NCBI GenBank assembly: GCA_938015415.1 | Contig: CALLPK010000034.1 | Coordinates: forward strand, 1-33,334 | Source: an uncultured Saprospiraceae bacterium | GTDB lineage: Bacteria > Bacteroidota > Bacteroidia > Chitinophagales > Saprospiraceae | DNA length: 33,334 bases | Reading direction: 5' to 3' | Program-made: the position numbers and the translations under genes | In this document: positions 18,080 through 25,961 of the stretch, piece by piece | Layout of the letters: each line of letters starts with the position of its first letter | Numbering within the stretch: the stretch's first letter is position 1 | Notes under the pieces: model-generated | What the model was told of the DNA's origin: nothing | Seen by the model: only the letters and a program-made list of their open reading frames with translations | The model's database searches: none

Positions 18080-19423
18080 TTACACCAAATTCCATAAAGT
18101 AAGTAGGATAAATAATGCGACTATAGCCAGAATACCCGTCATCGCCGTCCAGCTTTTAAGGGTATCCATTTCGTTCATACCGAGGTAACGACTGACGAGC
18201 CAGAAGCCACTATCATTGAGATGAGAAAAACCGCTGGCCCCTGCTGCGATACCCAGAACAATGAGTGCGAGCTGAGTGGGTGGTAAGAGTAGTCCGACCA
18301 GAATGGGTTGCATAATACCGGCGGCGGTGATCATGGCCACAGTAGCGGAGCCTTGTAATAAGCGCAGAATAAGGGCCACTGAGAAAGCGGCTAGCAGAGG
18401 CATAATATCGAACGCAATAAATTGTTCTGCCAGCATTTTTCCAGCGCCTGTTTCGACGAGCATCTGTTTAAAAACGCCACCGGCTCCAGTGATGAGGATG
18501 ATGATACCGGCAGGCTGAAGGGCTTTCATACTGACCTCCTGCAGCTGTTCGCGGGTGGCTCCGTAGCGAGTACCCAGCAGATAGGTAGCCATTAAAGTAC
18601 TGATGATTAAAGCAATAATGGGATGTCCGACAAAGCGAAGGATGCGTATCCAGGTATCGTCTAGGTCTCCATAAGTGGCCTTGGTGACGGTGTTTAAAAC
18701 AATTAATAACAATGGAAATAAGATCAGAGACAGGACCAATCCCACCGGGGGGCGCCGCGTAGCGGTATCCGGGAGGGCTGAAGGTATCAGCGTTTCGGGT
18801 ACCGGGACGAAGATTTTTTTACTAATAAAACTACCGTAGACGATCCCGGCAGTGAGGGTCGTTGGTAAACCGACCATAAATCCAAAAAGAATAATCCAAC
18901 CCAGATCCGCGCCAATAATATCCGCTACGGCAATGGGGCCAGGAGTCGGTGGAATGAAGGCATGGGTGACCGCCAGACTAGCCAGTAATGGAATAGCATA
19001 GTATAAAAGAGATTTACCAGTTTGTTTTTGTAAAGCGTACAGGACGGGAATCAGAATAATAAAGGCGACGTCAAAGAAGACGGGAACGGCAATTAAAAAT
19101 CCGGAAAGTGAGAGGGCCAATTGAGCTTTTTCGGGCCCGAATTTATCTAACAAAAATCGGGATAAAATCTGGGTGGCGCCAGTATGTTCGAGGATACCTC
19201 CAAAGATGGCACCCAGTCCGATGATGATGGCTACGTATCCGAGGGTACCGCCCATACCAGTGATGATAGTGTCGATGATTTGCTGAACGGGCATCCCCGC
19301 AAGCAGACCGACAGAAATGCTGCTGATGAGTAGTGCGATAAAAGCATTAAGTCGGAGTAATAAAATTAGTACGAGCAGAATTACAATTCCAAAAGCAAAA
19401 GCGAGGAGGAGGGCCGATTCCAT
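18080..19423 (-). CDS. GntP-family gluconate/organic acid:H+ symporter
   Basis: 447 residues, the normal length for GntP/COG2610 permeases, with about 12 hydrophobic segments. Family features include the N-terminal helix pair, GGILEHTGATQILSRFLLDKFG, VPVFFDVAFIILIPVLYAL, HAFIPPTPGPIAVADIIGADLGW, the central LLQGSATVAMITAAGI and the end segment SGFSHLNDSGFWLVSRYLGM. It should import gluconate or a related sugar acid or hydroxy acid with protons across the inner membrane. No gluconate kinase or sugar-acid catabolic gene is nearby. Its start lies only 9 bp after the stop of the HD-PycTM gene, so the two are probably on one transcript. Confidence 0.92.
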   Translation of the reverse strand: MESALLLAFAFGIVILLVLILLLRLNAFIALLISSISVGLLAGMPVQQIIDTIITGMGGTLGYVAIIIGLGAIFGGILEHTGATQILSRFLLDKFGPEKAQLALSLSGFLIAVPVFFDVAFIILIPVLYALQKQTGKSLLYYAIPLLASLAVTHAFIPPTPGPIAVADIIGADLGWIILFGFMVGLPTTLTAGIVYGSFISKKIFVPVPETLIPSALPDTATRRPPVGLVLSLILFPLLLIVLNTVTKATYGDLDDTWIRILRFVGHPIIALIISTLMATYLLGTRYGATREQLQEVSMKALQPAGIIILITGAGGVFKQMLVETGAGKMLAEQFIAFDIMPLLAAFSVALILRLLQGSATVAMITAAGIMQPILVGLLLPPTQLALIVLGIAAGASGFSHLNDSGFWLVSRYLGMNEMDTLKSWTAMTGILAIVALFILLTLWNLV

Positions 19424-19432
19424 AGGTAATTT

Positions 19433-20632
19433 TTAATTGGCAATGTACTGGGAATACCCCAAAACAATTAAAAATGCCGCAACGCAAAGAATAAGGCCGG
19501 CCATAAAAATATTATAGGAAATTTTGATCATTTTGTATTTGGTGGAAAGTACATGCCCCAGTTCATAAATATCTACGGCCATATTATCGTAAAGCAATTT
19601 TTCATTCTTTTTTAGAAAGCCAATATTTTCTACAAACTCTTGTTGTTCCATATGAATAAAATTACCAAAGAACAAAACACTTTTGGTTCTTTTAACAAGA
19701 TCCTTTTTTTCGATATCGGAGGATGTTACTTGAGGGTTAGCTGAGAGAATTGCAAAGATTGCGGAACCTAAAACAGCAACCAATAAAATCAGGATTGGCA
19801 GAAAAAAGCGAAAATGATCAAAGGATACTTTTCCGGTCAGCGTGATACTGGTACCTAAAAGTGTAACAATGGCAGAGAGAATGATGGTATTAATGCTGAT
19901 CATCATATTGGCTTTACCATCGGCGATCGAGCTCAGGTTAATATGGTTCCGATAGGTAGAACGGTAGAGTGTATCAATTCCGCGGCCAAATTCTTTTCCG
20001 GTTCTTTTTCGAATGTCGTCTCGTTTTGCTTTTTTCAGATTTTTACGTTGGGTAGAAAGGTGAGCGGCTATTCTTTTCTGATATTTTTTATTGGCGTAAG
20101 TCGTATAAAAATGACTATTGGATAGTTTATCGTAAATAATATTATTCCATTCTTTATTACCAATTGAATTGTCCTGAATATTTTCTAATTCTATTTTTAG
20201 AAAACTTACATTATCAAAAAACTTTGATTTGCCGAGGTAAGCAGACCCTGCATCCTGGGTAATTTCTTCGAGGGTATTGGTTGGTTTATTCGCTCCGGTA
20301 CTATTGAGAATGATTTTTTTTACCTGATCAATATGTGACTTTTCCCAGTTTTGGTTGTTTAGATAAGCGGCTGCCAGGTCAGCGCTCTTCAATTCGTAGT
20401 CTTCGTACTGGTGGGCCATACCAGCGTAGCGAAACCAGTTAGCGGCCGTTAAAATTTCGATTTCGGGTGATGCTATTTTGAGCGCATCAGCCATTTTTTC
20501 CACCTGCTTGATCACCGAACCTAAATAGGTGAAGTTGTGAAATTTATACGCATTTGGCATTACATCCCGGTAGAAATTTTTAATGTGAGTTTCAATCTCT
20601 CCCAGTTGTATCTGCGTTTTTTTATCAGCCAT
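19433..20632 (-). CDS. HD-domain protein fused to a Pycsar effector-type (PycTM, DUF5706) membrane module
   Basis: 399 residues. The N-terminal ~160 residues have the layout of an HD phosphohydrolase: FHN at 31-33 where YHNxxH is usual, AANWFRYAGMAHQYEDYELKSA at 63-84 where the HD motif should be, and QDAGSAYLG at 126-134. The first metal His is replaced by Tyr36 and the HD pair by Arg68-Tyr69; only Asp127 is kept, so catalysis is unlikely. Residues about 220-399 match PycTM: RNHINLSSIADGKANMMISIN (split 228-248), membrane helices at about 243-265 and 276-298, and a third near 371-395. PycTM modules are effectors of cCMP/cUMP (Pycsar) anti-phage systems that damage the membrane when triggered. 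No cyclase gene is in the window. It is followed after 9 bp by a GntP permease. Confidence 0.85.
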   Translation of the reverse strand: MADKKTQIQLGEIETHIKNFYRDVMPNAYKFHNFTYLGSVIKQVEKMADALKIASPEIEILTAANWFRYAGMAHQYEDYELKSADLAAAYLNNQNWEKSHIDQVKKIILNSTGANKPTNTLEEITQDAGSAYLGKSKFFDNVSFLKIELENIQDNSIGNKEWNNIIYDKLSNSHFYTTYANKKYQKRIAAHLSTQRKNLKKAKRDDIRKRTGKEFGRGIDTLYRSTYRNHINLSSIADGKANMMISINTIILSAIVTLLGTSITLTGKVSFDHFRFFLPILILLVAVLGSAIFAILSANPQVTSSDIEKKDLVKRTKSVLFFGNFIHMEQQEFVENIGFLKKNEKLLYDNMAVDIYELGHVLSTKYKMIKISYNIFMAGLILCVAAFLIVLGYSQYIAN

Positions 20633-20808
20633 TAGACTTTTTTATTATTTTAATAAGAGCGAATTCTGACTCGTCTTTATTTGATTAAATAAATTCAGTG
20701 TAAATTTACAAAAATGATCGGATATTAATAGTCGGATGAGTATATCCTTGGTAAAACGTGACTCCGGCAGTAATTGTTCTAATCGTATAAAACTTGTTGA
20801 ATTTTAAA

Positions 20809-21021
20809 ATGGATAAAGAAATATTACTAGATCTCGTTTCTAAACGAATGCCTTTTGGCAAATATAAGGACCGCCTGATTTGTGACCTTCCGGTCTCTTA
20901 TTTAGAATGGTTTAATCGCAAAGGATTTCCGCCGGGAAAAATGGGGATGTGGTTGCAGACCATGCACGTGATTAAAACCAATGGACTGGAAGACTTGTTA
21001 AAGCCGCTGAGGCGTGGATAA
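20809..21021 (+). CDS. DUF3820 family small protein
   Basis: 70 residues from the ATG at 20809; an in-frame TTG at 20794 would add five residues. The sequence follows the DUF3820 pattern: RMPFGKYKDRLICDLPVSYLEWF near the start, then GFPPGKMGMWL and a closing GLEDLLKPLR. The family is small, cytoplasmic and of unknown function; some members are annotated as putative quorum-sensing-regulated factors or occur fused to exonuclease-like domains. It is divergent from the HD-PycTM gene, 176 bp away, and converges with the GDPD gene. Confidence 0.85.
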   Translation: MDKEILLDLVSKRMPFGKYKDRLICDLPVSYLEWFNRKGFPPGKMGMWLQTMHVIKTNGLEDLLKPLRRG

Positions 21022-21108
21022 TGAGTATTTTTTATGTAAAAAAAGGTGCCAGCGAAAGAACTTGTCCTGGCTGAAAATTACAAATCCACACATCAAAGAA
21101 TCCGTAGA

Positions 21109-22023
21109 TCAATTAATCAAATTTGGATAGTCCGTAATAATTCCGTCTACACCGATTGCTATTAATTTTTTCATGATTACCGGATCGTTGATGGTCCAGG
21201 GAATAACTTTCATTCCTCTTTCGTGCATGGCCCTGATAGCTCCCACGTTGAGGAGTTTGAAATAGGGGCTGTAGATGTCGGGTGTGAAGGTAAGTTTTTT
21301 TAGGTTGGTCTCTAGTCCGTCGATGTTTTCTACTAAAAATGAAGTAGAGATGTCTGGTGCCTGGCGATGAATCTCGTTGAGAATGGCAGGATCAAAAGAT
21401 TGGAGCGTAATCTGATTTTCAATTTCTAACAGACTAATTTCCTGAAGCGCAAGTTCCACAAATTTTTTGGGCTGGGGTGTGAAAACATCATACCATTCTG
21501 GTTGACTTTTAAGCTCGACATTGTAGTGGGGTGGGGTACGATTGGTTTTTCGGCAGTGGAGTTCTACATTGCTGATGGCATCCATGAAGCTGGGCTTGTA
21601 AGTTTTGAGTTTACGTTGTTCTGGAAAACGCGGATTACCAAGGCTGCCACAGTCAAAAGCTTTGATGTCTTTATAGTCCAGGTTTATAATTTTAAGTTCT
21701 TCCGCCTCGGATTCCGAAATTTCGCCTCCATCTCCACGCTGGCAGATGACGTGCGAAAACCAGGGCTCGTGCGAGAGGATCAACTGACTATCCTGGGAAA
21801 TTACTACGTCAAGCTCTAACGTATGAATCGGGAAGTCAAGGGCTTTGACCAGTCCGGTGATGCTGTTTTCGGGATAGAGACCGCGGGCACCCCGGTGACC
21901 TTGATAGTCGATTTGTTTAAAGTCCATTTCTTTTTCAATAGAAGCGGTCTTGGGAGCAGTTGGCGTTGGTTCTCCACAAGCTAGTAAAAATAGTAAGAAG
22001 GAAAGTGAAAGGAGATATTTCAT
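21109..22023 (-). CDS. Glycerophosphodiester phosphodiesterase (GDPD) lipoprotein
   Basis: 304 residues from the ATG at 22023, which gives a clean lipoprotein signal (MKYLLSLSFLLFLLAC, Cys16). A longer frame to 22074 adds 17 residues before it and overlaps the next gene, so it is less likely. GDPD motifs: HRGARGLYPENS (His43, Arg44, Glu52), LELDVVISQD (Glu70, Asp72) and LSHEPW (His85), then NVELK, LQSFDP and the closing PWTINDP...GVDGIITDYP. All catalytic and Ca-binding positions I can place are present. It should hydrolyse glycerophosphodiesters to glycerol-3-phosphate and an alcohol at the envelope. It lies 43 bp downstream of the DUF3137 gene, likely in the same operon. Confidence 0.92.
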   Translation of the reverse strand: MKYLLSLSFLLFLLACGEPTPTAPKTASIEKEMDFKQIDYQGHRGARGLYPENSITGLVKALDFPIHTLELDVVISQDSQLILSHEPWFSHVICQRGDGGEISESEAEELKIINLDYKDIKAFDCGSLGNPRFPEQRKLKTYKPSFMDAISNVELHCRKTNRTPPHYNVELKSQPEWYDVFTPQPKKFVELALQEISLLEIENQITLQSFDPAILNEIHRQAPDISTSFLVENIDGLETNLKKLTFTPDIYSPYFKLLNVGAIRAMHERGMKVIPWTINDPVIMKKLIAIGVDGIITDYPNLIN

Positions 22024-22066
22024 AGGTAGACTAAGTGTTAATGGTGTCAGTAAATTGTAGTTAATG

Positions 22067-23020
22067 TTACACAAAATTGTTGTTGTTATTTTCCAATCCC
22101 AGTTGTCGGTATTCCAGCTCTTTTAACTCTAATCGCTCGATCACTTCTTCTTTGTCCAGTTTTCCGGCGAAAGCCTCTACAATAAAGAGCAGCGAGTTGA
22201 TTTGTTGACCAATTCTTTGGTAATATTTTTCATCCTTAAAAGAGCGCCCTAGTTGAGGTTTGGGATCATCCAAAAATTTCATGTCCGACTTCATCAGGAT
22301 GGTAATCTCATTGCCTTGGGTATGAATCCGAATATCTTTTTGTTGTTGAATCAGATGTCGGATAAACGGAAAAAATGAGCCTAACGCTTTATTAAATTTT
22401 TGTTGATCTGGCGTATCAAACCAAAAGCCAAAGTTAGGTTTTTCGACGAAATTACTAAACATTTTTTTCAATAATCCTGGCTTGCTTTGTATTTGCGCCG
22501 TTGGAAAATTACGTCCCGGTATTTTTATTTTAAACAGCATTCCTTCAAAAACGGTGGTTGTGGATTTTCCGGAAGAAGTCTGAAGTTTTATTTCTGATAA
22601 ATAAAAATTAATATTATTGGAGGTACCATTGATAACATCTTCTTCGTGGTATTTATTACAACTAACGAGTCCGGATGATCTAATAATTTCTTTTACCCGA
22701 TCTTTTTCTGGTTGATAACGATAGGAAATGTTGGGATGATAGATATTCATAAACTCCTGGAGAAGGAATTCCCGGACCTTGTGTTTTAAATGATTAAATG
22801 GTAAACCTATTGCAAAGTGATAAACCATAAAAGCAAAGGCCACCGCTAATGCACCCAAAAAGAAAGTAGTTTCCGGGGCAAAGGCCAAGGTCATCATAAT
22901 TATTACAATGGGGATGATGGCCGTCAATGGAAATATCCAGCTGGACTGCTTATAAAGATCCGCTCGCTTCTCGTCCAGGGCGGTCATTTGTTGATTGAAT
23001 TCAGGGCTTTCTTTTATCAT
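22067..23020 (-). CDS. DUF3137 family membrane protein
   Basis: 317 residues. Two hydrophobic segments near the N-terminus (about 29-48 and 53-72) are followed by a soluble domain. DUF3137 features: HKVREFLLQEFMNIYHPNISY, a YHEEDVINGTSNNINFYLSEIKLQ segment in two parts near 123-146, the strand VFEGMLFKIKIPG, and NEITILM near the end. The C-terminus ends in a run of Asn. The family is of unknown function and is often found with LemA-like proteins; none is here. The GDPD lipoprotein gene follows at 43 bp. Upstream is the structured non-coding region 23021-23706. Confidence 0.85.
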   Translation of the reverse strand: MIKESPEFNQQMTALDEKRADLYKQSSWIFPLTAIIPIVIIMMTLAFAPETTFFLGALAVAFAFMVYHFAIGLPFNHLKHKVREFLLQEFMNIYHPNISYRYQPEKDRVKEIIRSSGLVSCNKYHEEDVINGTSNNINFYLSEIKLQTSSGKSTTTVFEGMLFKIKIPGRNFPTAQIQSKPGLLKKMFSNFVEKPNFGFWFDTPDQQKFNKALGSFFPFIRHLIQQQKDIRIHTQGNEITILMKSDMKFLDDPKPQLGRSFKDEKYYQRIGQQINSLLFIVEAFAGKLDKEEVIERLELKELEYRQLGLENNNNNFV

Positions 23021-23264
23021 TATTAATTTTTTGTGCCAATCAGGAGTTTGAACCTTTCTATCGGGCCAGCAAGTTATTTTTTGGATGGAGATATTATGCT
23101 ATTTGCCGCTTGCTTTTGGCTAGGGAGTTCAATCCACTCAGCAAGTGGGAAAAATTTCTTCTGTGAAATTTGATGGGCAAATTTCGATTTTATGAAAATT
23201 TCTTCTTATGAAAATTTTGTTAATGAACAAAAAATCTCACGTTTCGACAAAGCCTCCGACCTTG

Positions 23265-23299
23265 AGCCTGCCTTCCAAGGAACGCAGGCAGGCTTTTTT
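23265..23299 (+). terminator. Orphan rho-independent terminator on the plus strand
   Basis: Exact stem AGCCTGCC (23265-23272) / GGCAGGCT (23287-23294), loop containing the palindrome TTCCAAGGAA, followed by six T. GC-rich in an AT-rich region. No plus-strand gene ends upstream; the nearest, DUF3820, stops at 21021. Confidence 0.65.
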
Positions 23300-23301
23300 C
23301 C

Positions 23302-23457
23302 ATTCGGTGCATTAATAAAATGTCTTAAACAGAATACTGTGTGAGCTAAACAATAGCTGAATAAAATGTAAAAGATTGATAATCAATATATTAAAAATAA
23401 AAAACAGACCTTCAAAGCGAGTTTATTCTGTTTGACATTTTATTAGAAGTGCCGAAT
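23302..23457. repeat. 156-bp palindromic element with ~34-bp imperfect terminal inverted repeats
   Basis: Left arm 23302-23336 and right arm 23424-23457 are inverted copies with a few small gaps, sharing the blocks ATTCGG/CCGAAT, TAATAAAATGT/ACATTTTATTA and AAACAGAATA/TATTCTGTTT. The 87-bp AT-rich centre repeats AATAAAATGT once more. The size and shape fit a MITE-like element, or a long hairpin RNA. A flanking target duplication is not obvious. Confidence 0.7.
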
Positions 23458-23706
23458 TCGAAAAATGCGACAGGCGGCAGATTTTTTTGTTTCGTTTTTT
23501 TTTCTGCAAAAAAAATGAACAGAAAGAATAAAAAAAGCTAAAATCTTGGAGCAAATTACATTACAAAAATACAGAAATTTTTTTCATCAATTGAAGATCC
23601 CAGTAAATAGCTACCAGCAATTAACAACCATAACATTCCTGGATGATGATCATTCATTTTTGTAAATTTATTTTCAGACCCTGCTTTGCATCAATAGTAT
23701 AAAAGT

Positions 23707-25815
23707 ATGAGTACGAACAAAAAAGTTTCGCTGTACAATCCTCGTCCCGAATCGGTGGACAAGGATTTTACGGTACATCCTCACATTTATGATCGGCTAT
23801 GGAAAGACCTGACCGATAGTAAAATGGAATTTCCGGAGCAACATTATCTTATCAACGGTGAACACGGATCAGGAAAAACGACCCTGCTTGCGCAACTCCA
23901 TAAATCTGCGATTCAACGGCCTTTCCTGATTTCATTACAGTCCCTTTTTTTTAACGAAGAAGAATACAGTATCCGGCATTTATATAGATTGTGGGAACGG
24001 ATTTTTGAATTATTAAATGATCAGGGCCTTACGGCAAAAACACTTATTACGCAGGTGCGGAATTTATCTGATCAAATTGATAAAAATCAGGAATACGAAA
24101 AAAATATAAGTAATACGCTTCTTGACTTTTTGGAAACCAAAGGAATTCATCTCCTGCTATTTATCGACAATTTTGATCTTATTTTACAAAAATTATCTAC
24201 CGCAGAATGTCATCGCTTTCGAAAGATTTTACAGACTAGTTCCCGTCTAAGAATTGTAGCCGCAGCTTCTGAAGTACCTGCTTCTTTCTACCAGTACGAA
24301 CATCCATTTTACGAATTTTTCAAAGTAGTACACTTACGCGCGCTCTCCTTTGAACGCACCAAAGAATTATTATTGAAATTACTGCCCGGCGATTCCGAAA
24401 ATATTTTTAACCGCTCCGCCCCTGCCATCGAAACCATTCGCAGAATGACGAATGGAAATACTCGATGTGCCGTATTGCTAACAGATGTTCTAAAAGAAAA
24501 TGCTAATTTAACCGCCACAGAGTTATTTTCTGATATGCTGGATAAACTGACGCCTGCCTATAAATTCATCATGGACGACCTACCAGCACAGCAGCAACAA
24601 ATCGTAGAGGCCATTGCTTTAAATTACGAAGCCATTAGCGTCAAAGAACTCGGTAGCAAACTGCGTATGGAATCAAAAATAATTTCTGCTCAATTGGCAC
24701 AATTAGTAAAAAATAATTTAATTGTAAAGATAAAAACCAGTACAAAAAATCATTTTTATCACCTGAAAAACCGATTATTTAACTGCTGGTATTTACTTCG
24801 CCTGGGCCGGAATAAAGACCGAAAAAAATTAACGGCCATTCTGAATTTCACCGAAACATGGTTACAAAATAAAGAAAAATACCAAAATAATGTTTTCCCT
24901 GAAATTCCTTTGTTAAACATAGATACCTCTTCTCAGTTTGCCCCAGCAAAAAAATCAATTCCCACGCCAGGCTCCCAACTAATTCCGGGACGGGCACCCC
25001 TCCGTTCGAAACCAAACGCAGACCTTCAATTTCGGCAACGCGCCTATCAGGCACTTCATTCAGAACAGTATCAGTTAGCCATACAACTTTTACAAAAAAC
25101 CAAAGCCACTGATCATTTCGCACTCGCAGTTGCCTACCATCAAGGGACGAGTGATTACCAACGAGCGATTACCCATTATAAAAAGGCCGGAAATGCTGAT
25201 GCACTTAATAATTTAGGATTACTGCATCTACAACAACATAGTCCAACCGCCGCAAAAAAAGCATTCCTTGGAGCCGCGAAAAAAGGGAGTGTTTTGGCTC
25301 AATATAATCTTGGCTTATTCCACCTACAGGAGGAGCAGAATATCGCTGCCGCCATGGATAGTTTTGAAAAAGCGATCACACAAGGAAGTACGGAGGCACT
25401 ACTTCCGATGGCTCAACTCTACTACCATCAGTTTAAAAAATCAGAACAGGCCATCATGACTTTATCCGAAGCGGCTGCTACTAACAATCCATCCGCTAAC
25501 TATCAACTTGGCCTGATTTATCTAAATGATGAAAAAGACGAAGATGCTGCACTTCATTATTTTTCACAATACTTAATGCATCCTTCTACCCAAACATTAC
25601 CTTTACCATTGGGTTTAACTTTATTAAAATACGAAGCCCACGATTTTTTACAAACACTTTTTTCTACTAAACCCGAAATTAAAACTACCGCACTGCCACT
25701 ATATTACGCTTTGCAAAAACTGGATATAAATGCCAATCCGGACGAAACATTACGGATGGGAAAAGAATTGGAAATCACCGTGAATGATCTGGTTAGGTTG
25801 ATTAAAAGTTATTAG
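23707..25815 (+). CDS. P-loop (ORC/STAND-like) ATPase with winged helix and Sel1/TPR repeats
   Basis: 702 residues, cytoplasmic. Walker A is GEHGSGKT (51-58), Walker B LLLFIDNFD (149-157), with a sensor-like RIVAAASEVPAS near 182-193. A winged-helix region follows at about 291-355, then the family-typical RLFNCWYLLRLGRNKDRKK (356-374), a low-complexity linker (about 400-435) and a superhelix of Sel1/TPR-like repeats from about 440 to 640 (ADALNNLGLLHLQ, SVLAQYNLGLFHLQEE, PSANYQLGLIYLNDE). The N-terminal SLYNPRPESVDKDF... block resembles the start of related Bacteroidota and cyanobacterial ATPases. The layout matches signalling NTPases whose repeat region senses a partner. No toxic or enzymatic domain is attached and no dedicated partner gene is visible, so the role is unknown. 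It is preceded by the palindromic element. Confidence 0.8.
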   Translation: MSTNKKVSLYNPRPESVDKDFTVHPHIYDRLWKDLTDSKMEFPEQHYLINGEHGSGKTTLLAQLHKSAIQRPFLISLQSLFFNEEEYSIRHLYRLWERIFELLNDQGLTAKTLITQVRNLSDQIDKNQEYEKNISNTLLDFLETKGIHLLLFIDNFDLILQKLSTAECHRFRKILQTSSRLRIVAAASEVPASFYQYEHPFYEFFKVVHLRALSFERTKELLLKLLPGDSENIFNRSAPAIETIRRMTNGNTRCAVLLTDVLKENANLTATELFSDMLDKLTPAYKFIMDDLPAQQQQIVEAIALNYEAISVKELGSKLRMESKIISAQLAQLVKNNLIVKIKTSTKNHFYHLKNRLFNCWYLLRLGRNKDRKKLTAILNFTETWLQNKEKYQNNVFPEIPLLNIDTSSQFAPAKKSIPTPGSQLIPGRAPLRSKPNADLQFRQRAYQALHSEQYQLAIQLLQKTKATDHFALAVAYHQGTSDYQRAITHYKKAGNADALNNLGLLHLQQHSPTAAKKAFLGAAKKGSVLAQYNLGLFHLQEEQNIAAAMDSFEKAITQGSTEALLPMAQLYYHQFKKSEQAIMTLSEAAATNNPSANYQLGLIYLNDEKDEDAALHYFSQYLMHPSTQTLPLPLGLTLLKYEAHDFLQTLFSTKPEIKTTALPLYYALQKLDINANPDETLRMGKELEITVNDLVRLIKSY

Positions 25816-25818
25816 GAA

Positions 25819-25896
25819 TTGGCTCGTTAGCTATTAGCTGGTTAGCTTCTCTCTAACGTAAAATCGCGTTAGAGGGAAGCCAACTGGCTAACCAGC
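25819..25896. repeat. 8-bp-period TTRGCY repeat folded into a long hairpin
   Basis: Four 6-mers (TTGGCT at 25819, TTAGCT at 25827, 25834 and 25842) are spaced 8, 7 and 8 bases. The segment 25837-25858 pairs with 25867-25896 across an 8-nt loop, with one 8-nt bulge and one mismatch. The right arm holds the same motif inverted, again with 8-bp spacing. It starts 4 bases after the ATPase stop codon and may act as its terminator. Confidence 0.75.
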
Positions 25897-25935
25897 AAAA
25901 AGCAAGGAATTCGTCACGCACTAAAAATAATTAAC

Positions 25936-25943
25936 TATTTTTG
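25936..25943 (+). promoter_or_regulatory. Bacteroidota -7 box for the GH36-like gene
   Basis: TATTTTTG is an exact TAnnTTTG match ending 18 bases before the ATG at 25962, predicting a very short leader. No -33 TTG. Confidence 0.45.
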
Positions 25944-25961
25944 AGTAATTAATTCTCCACC

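Larger units (their letters stand above)
23021..23706. other. Long structured non-coding region
   Basis: 686 bases between divergent genes with no convincing reading frame. From left to right: AT-rich repeats with the dyad GAAATTT/AAATTTC (near 23167-23187) and two copies of TATGAAAATTT (near 23192 and 23209), an orphan terminator (23265-23299), a 156-bp palindromic element (23302-23457), then AT-rich sequence with homopolymer runs before the ATPase gene. A one-mismatch -7 box (CATTTTTG, 23655-23662) could serve the gene at 23707. Confidence 0.6.

Noticed and set aside
18080-21021. A complete Pycsar defence operon
   Set aside because: No nucleotide cyclase gene lies next to the PycTM-type gene; the neighbours are a permease and a DUF3820 protein.
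23036-23062. GGTTCAAAC on the minus strand, resembling a tRNA T-arm
   Set aside because: No 5-bp T-stem, anticodon arm or acceptor stem can be built around it.
23097-23170. A 23-codon reading frame in the non-coding region before the ATPase
   Set aside because: Very short, with no ribosome binding site or recognisable sequence; no support for translation.
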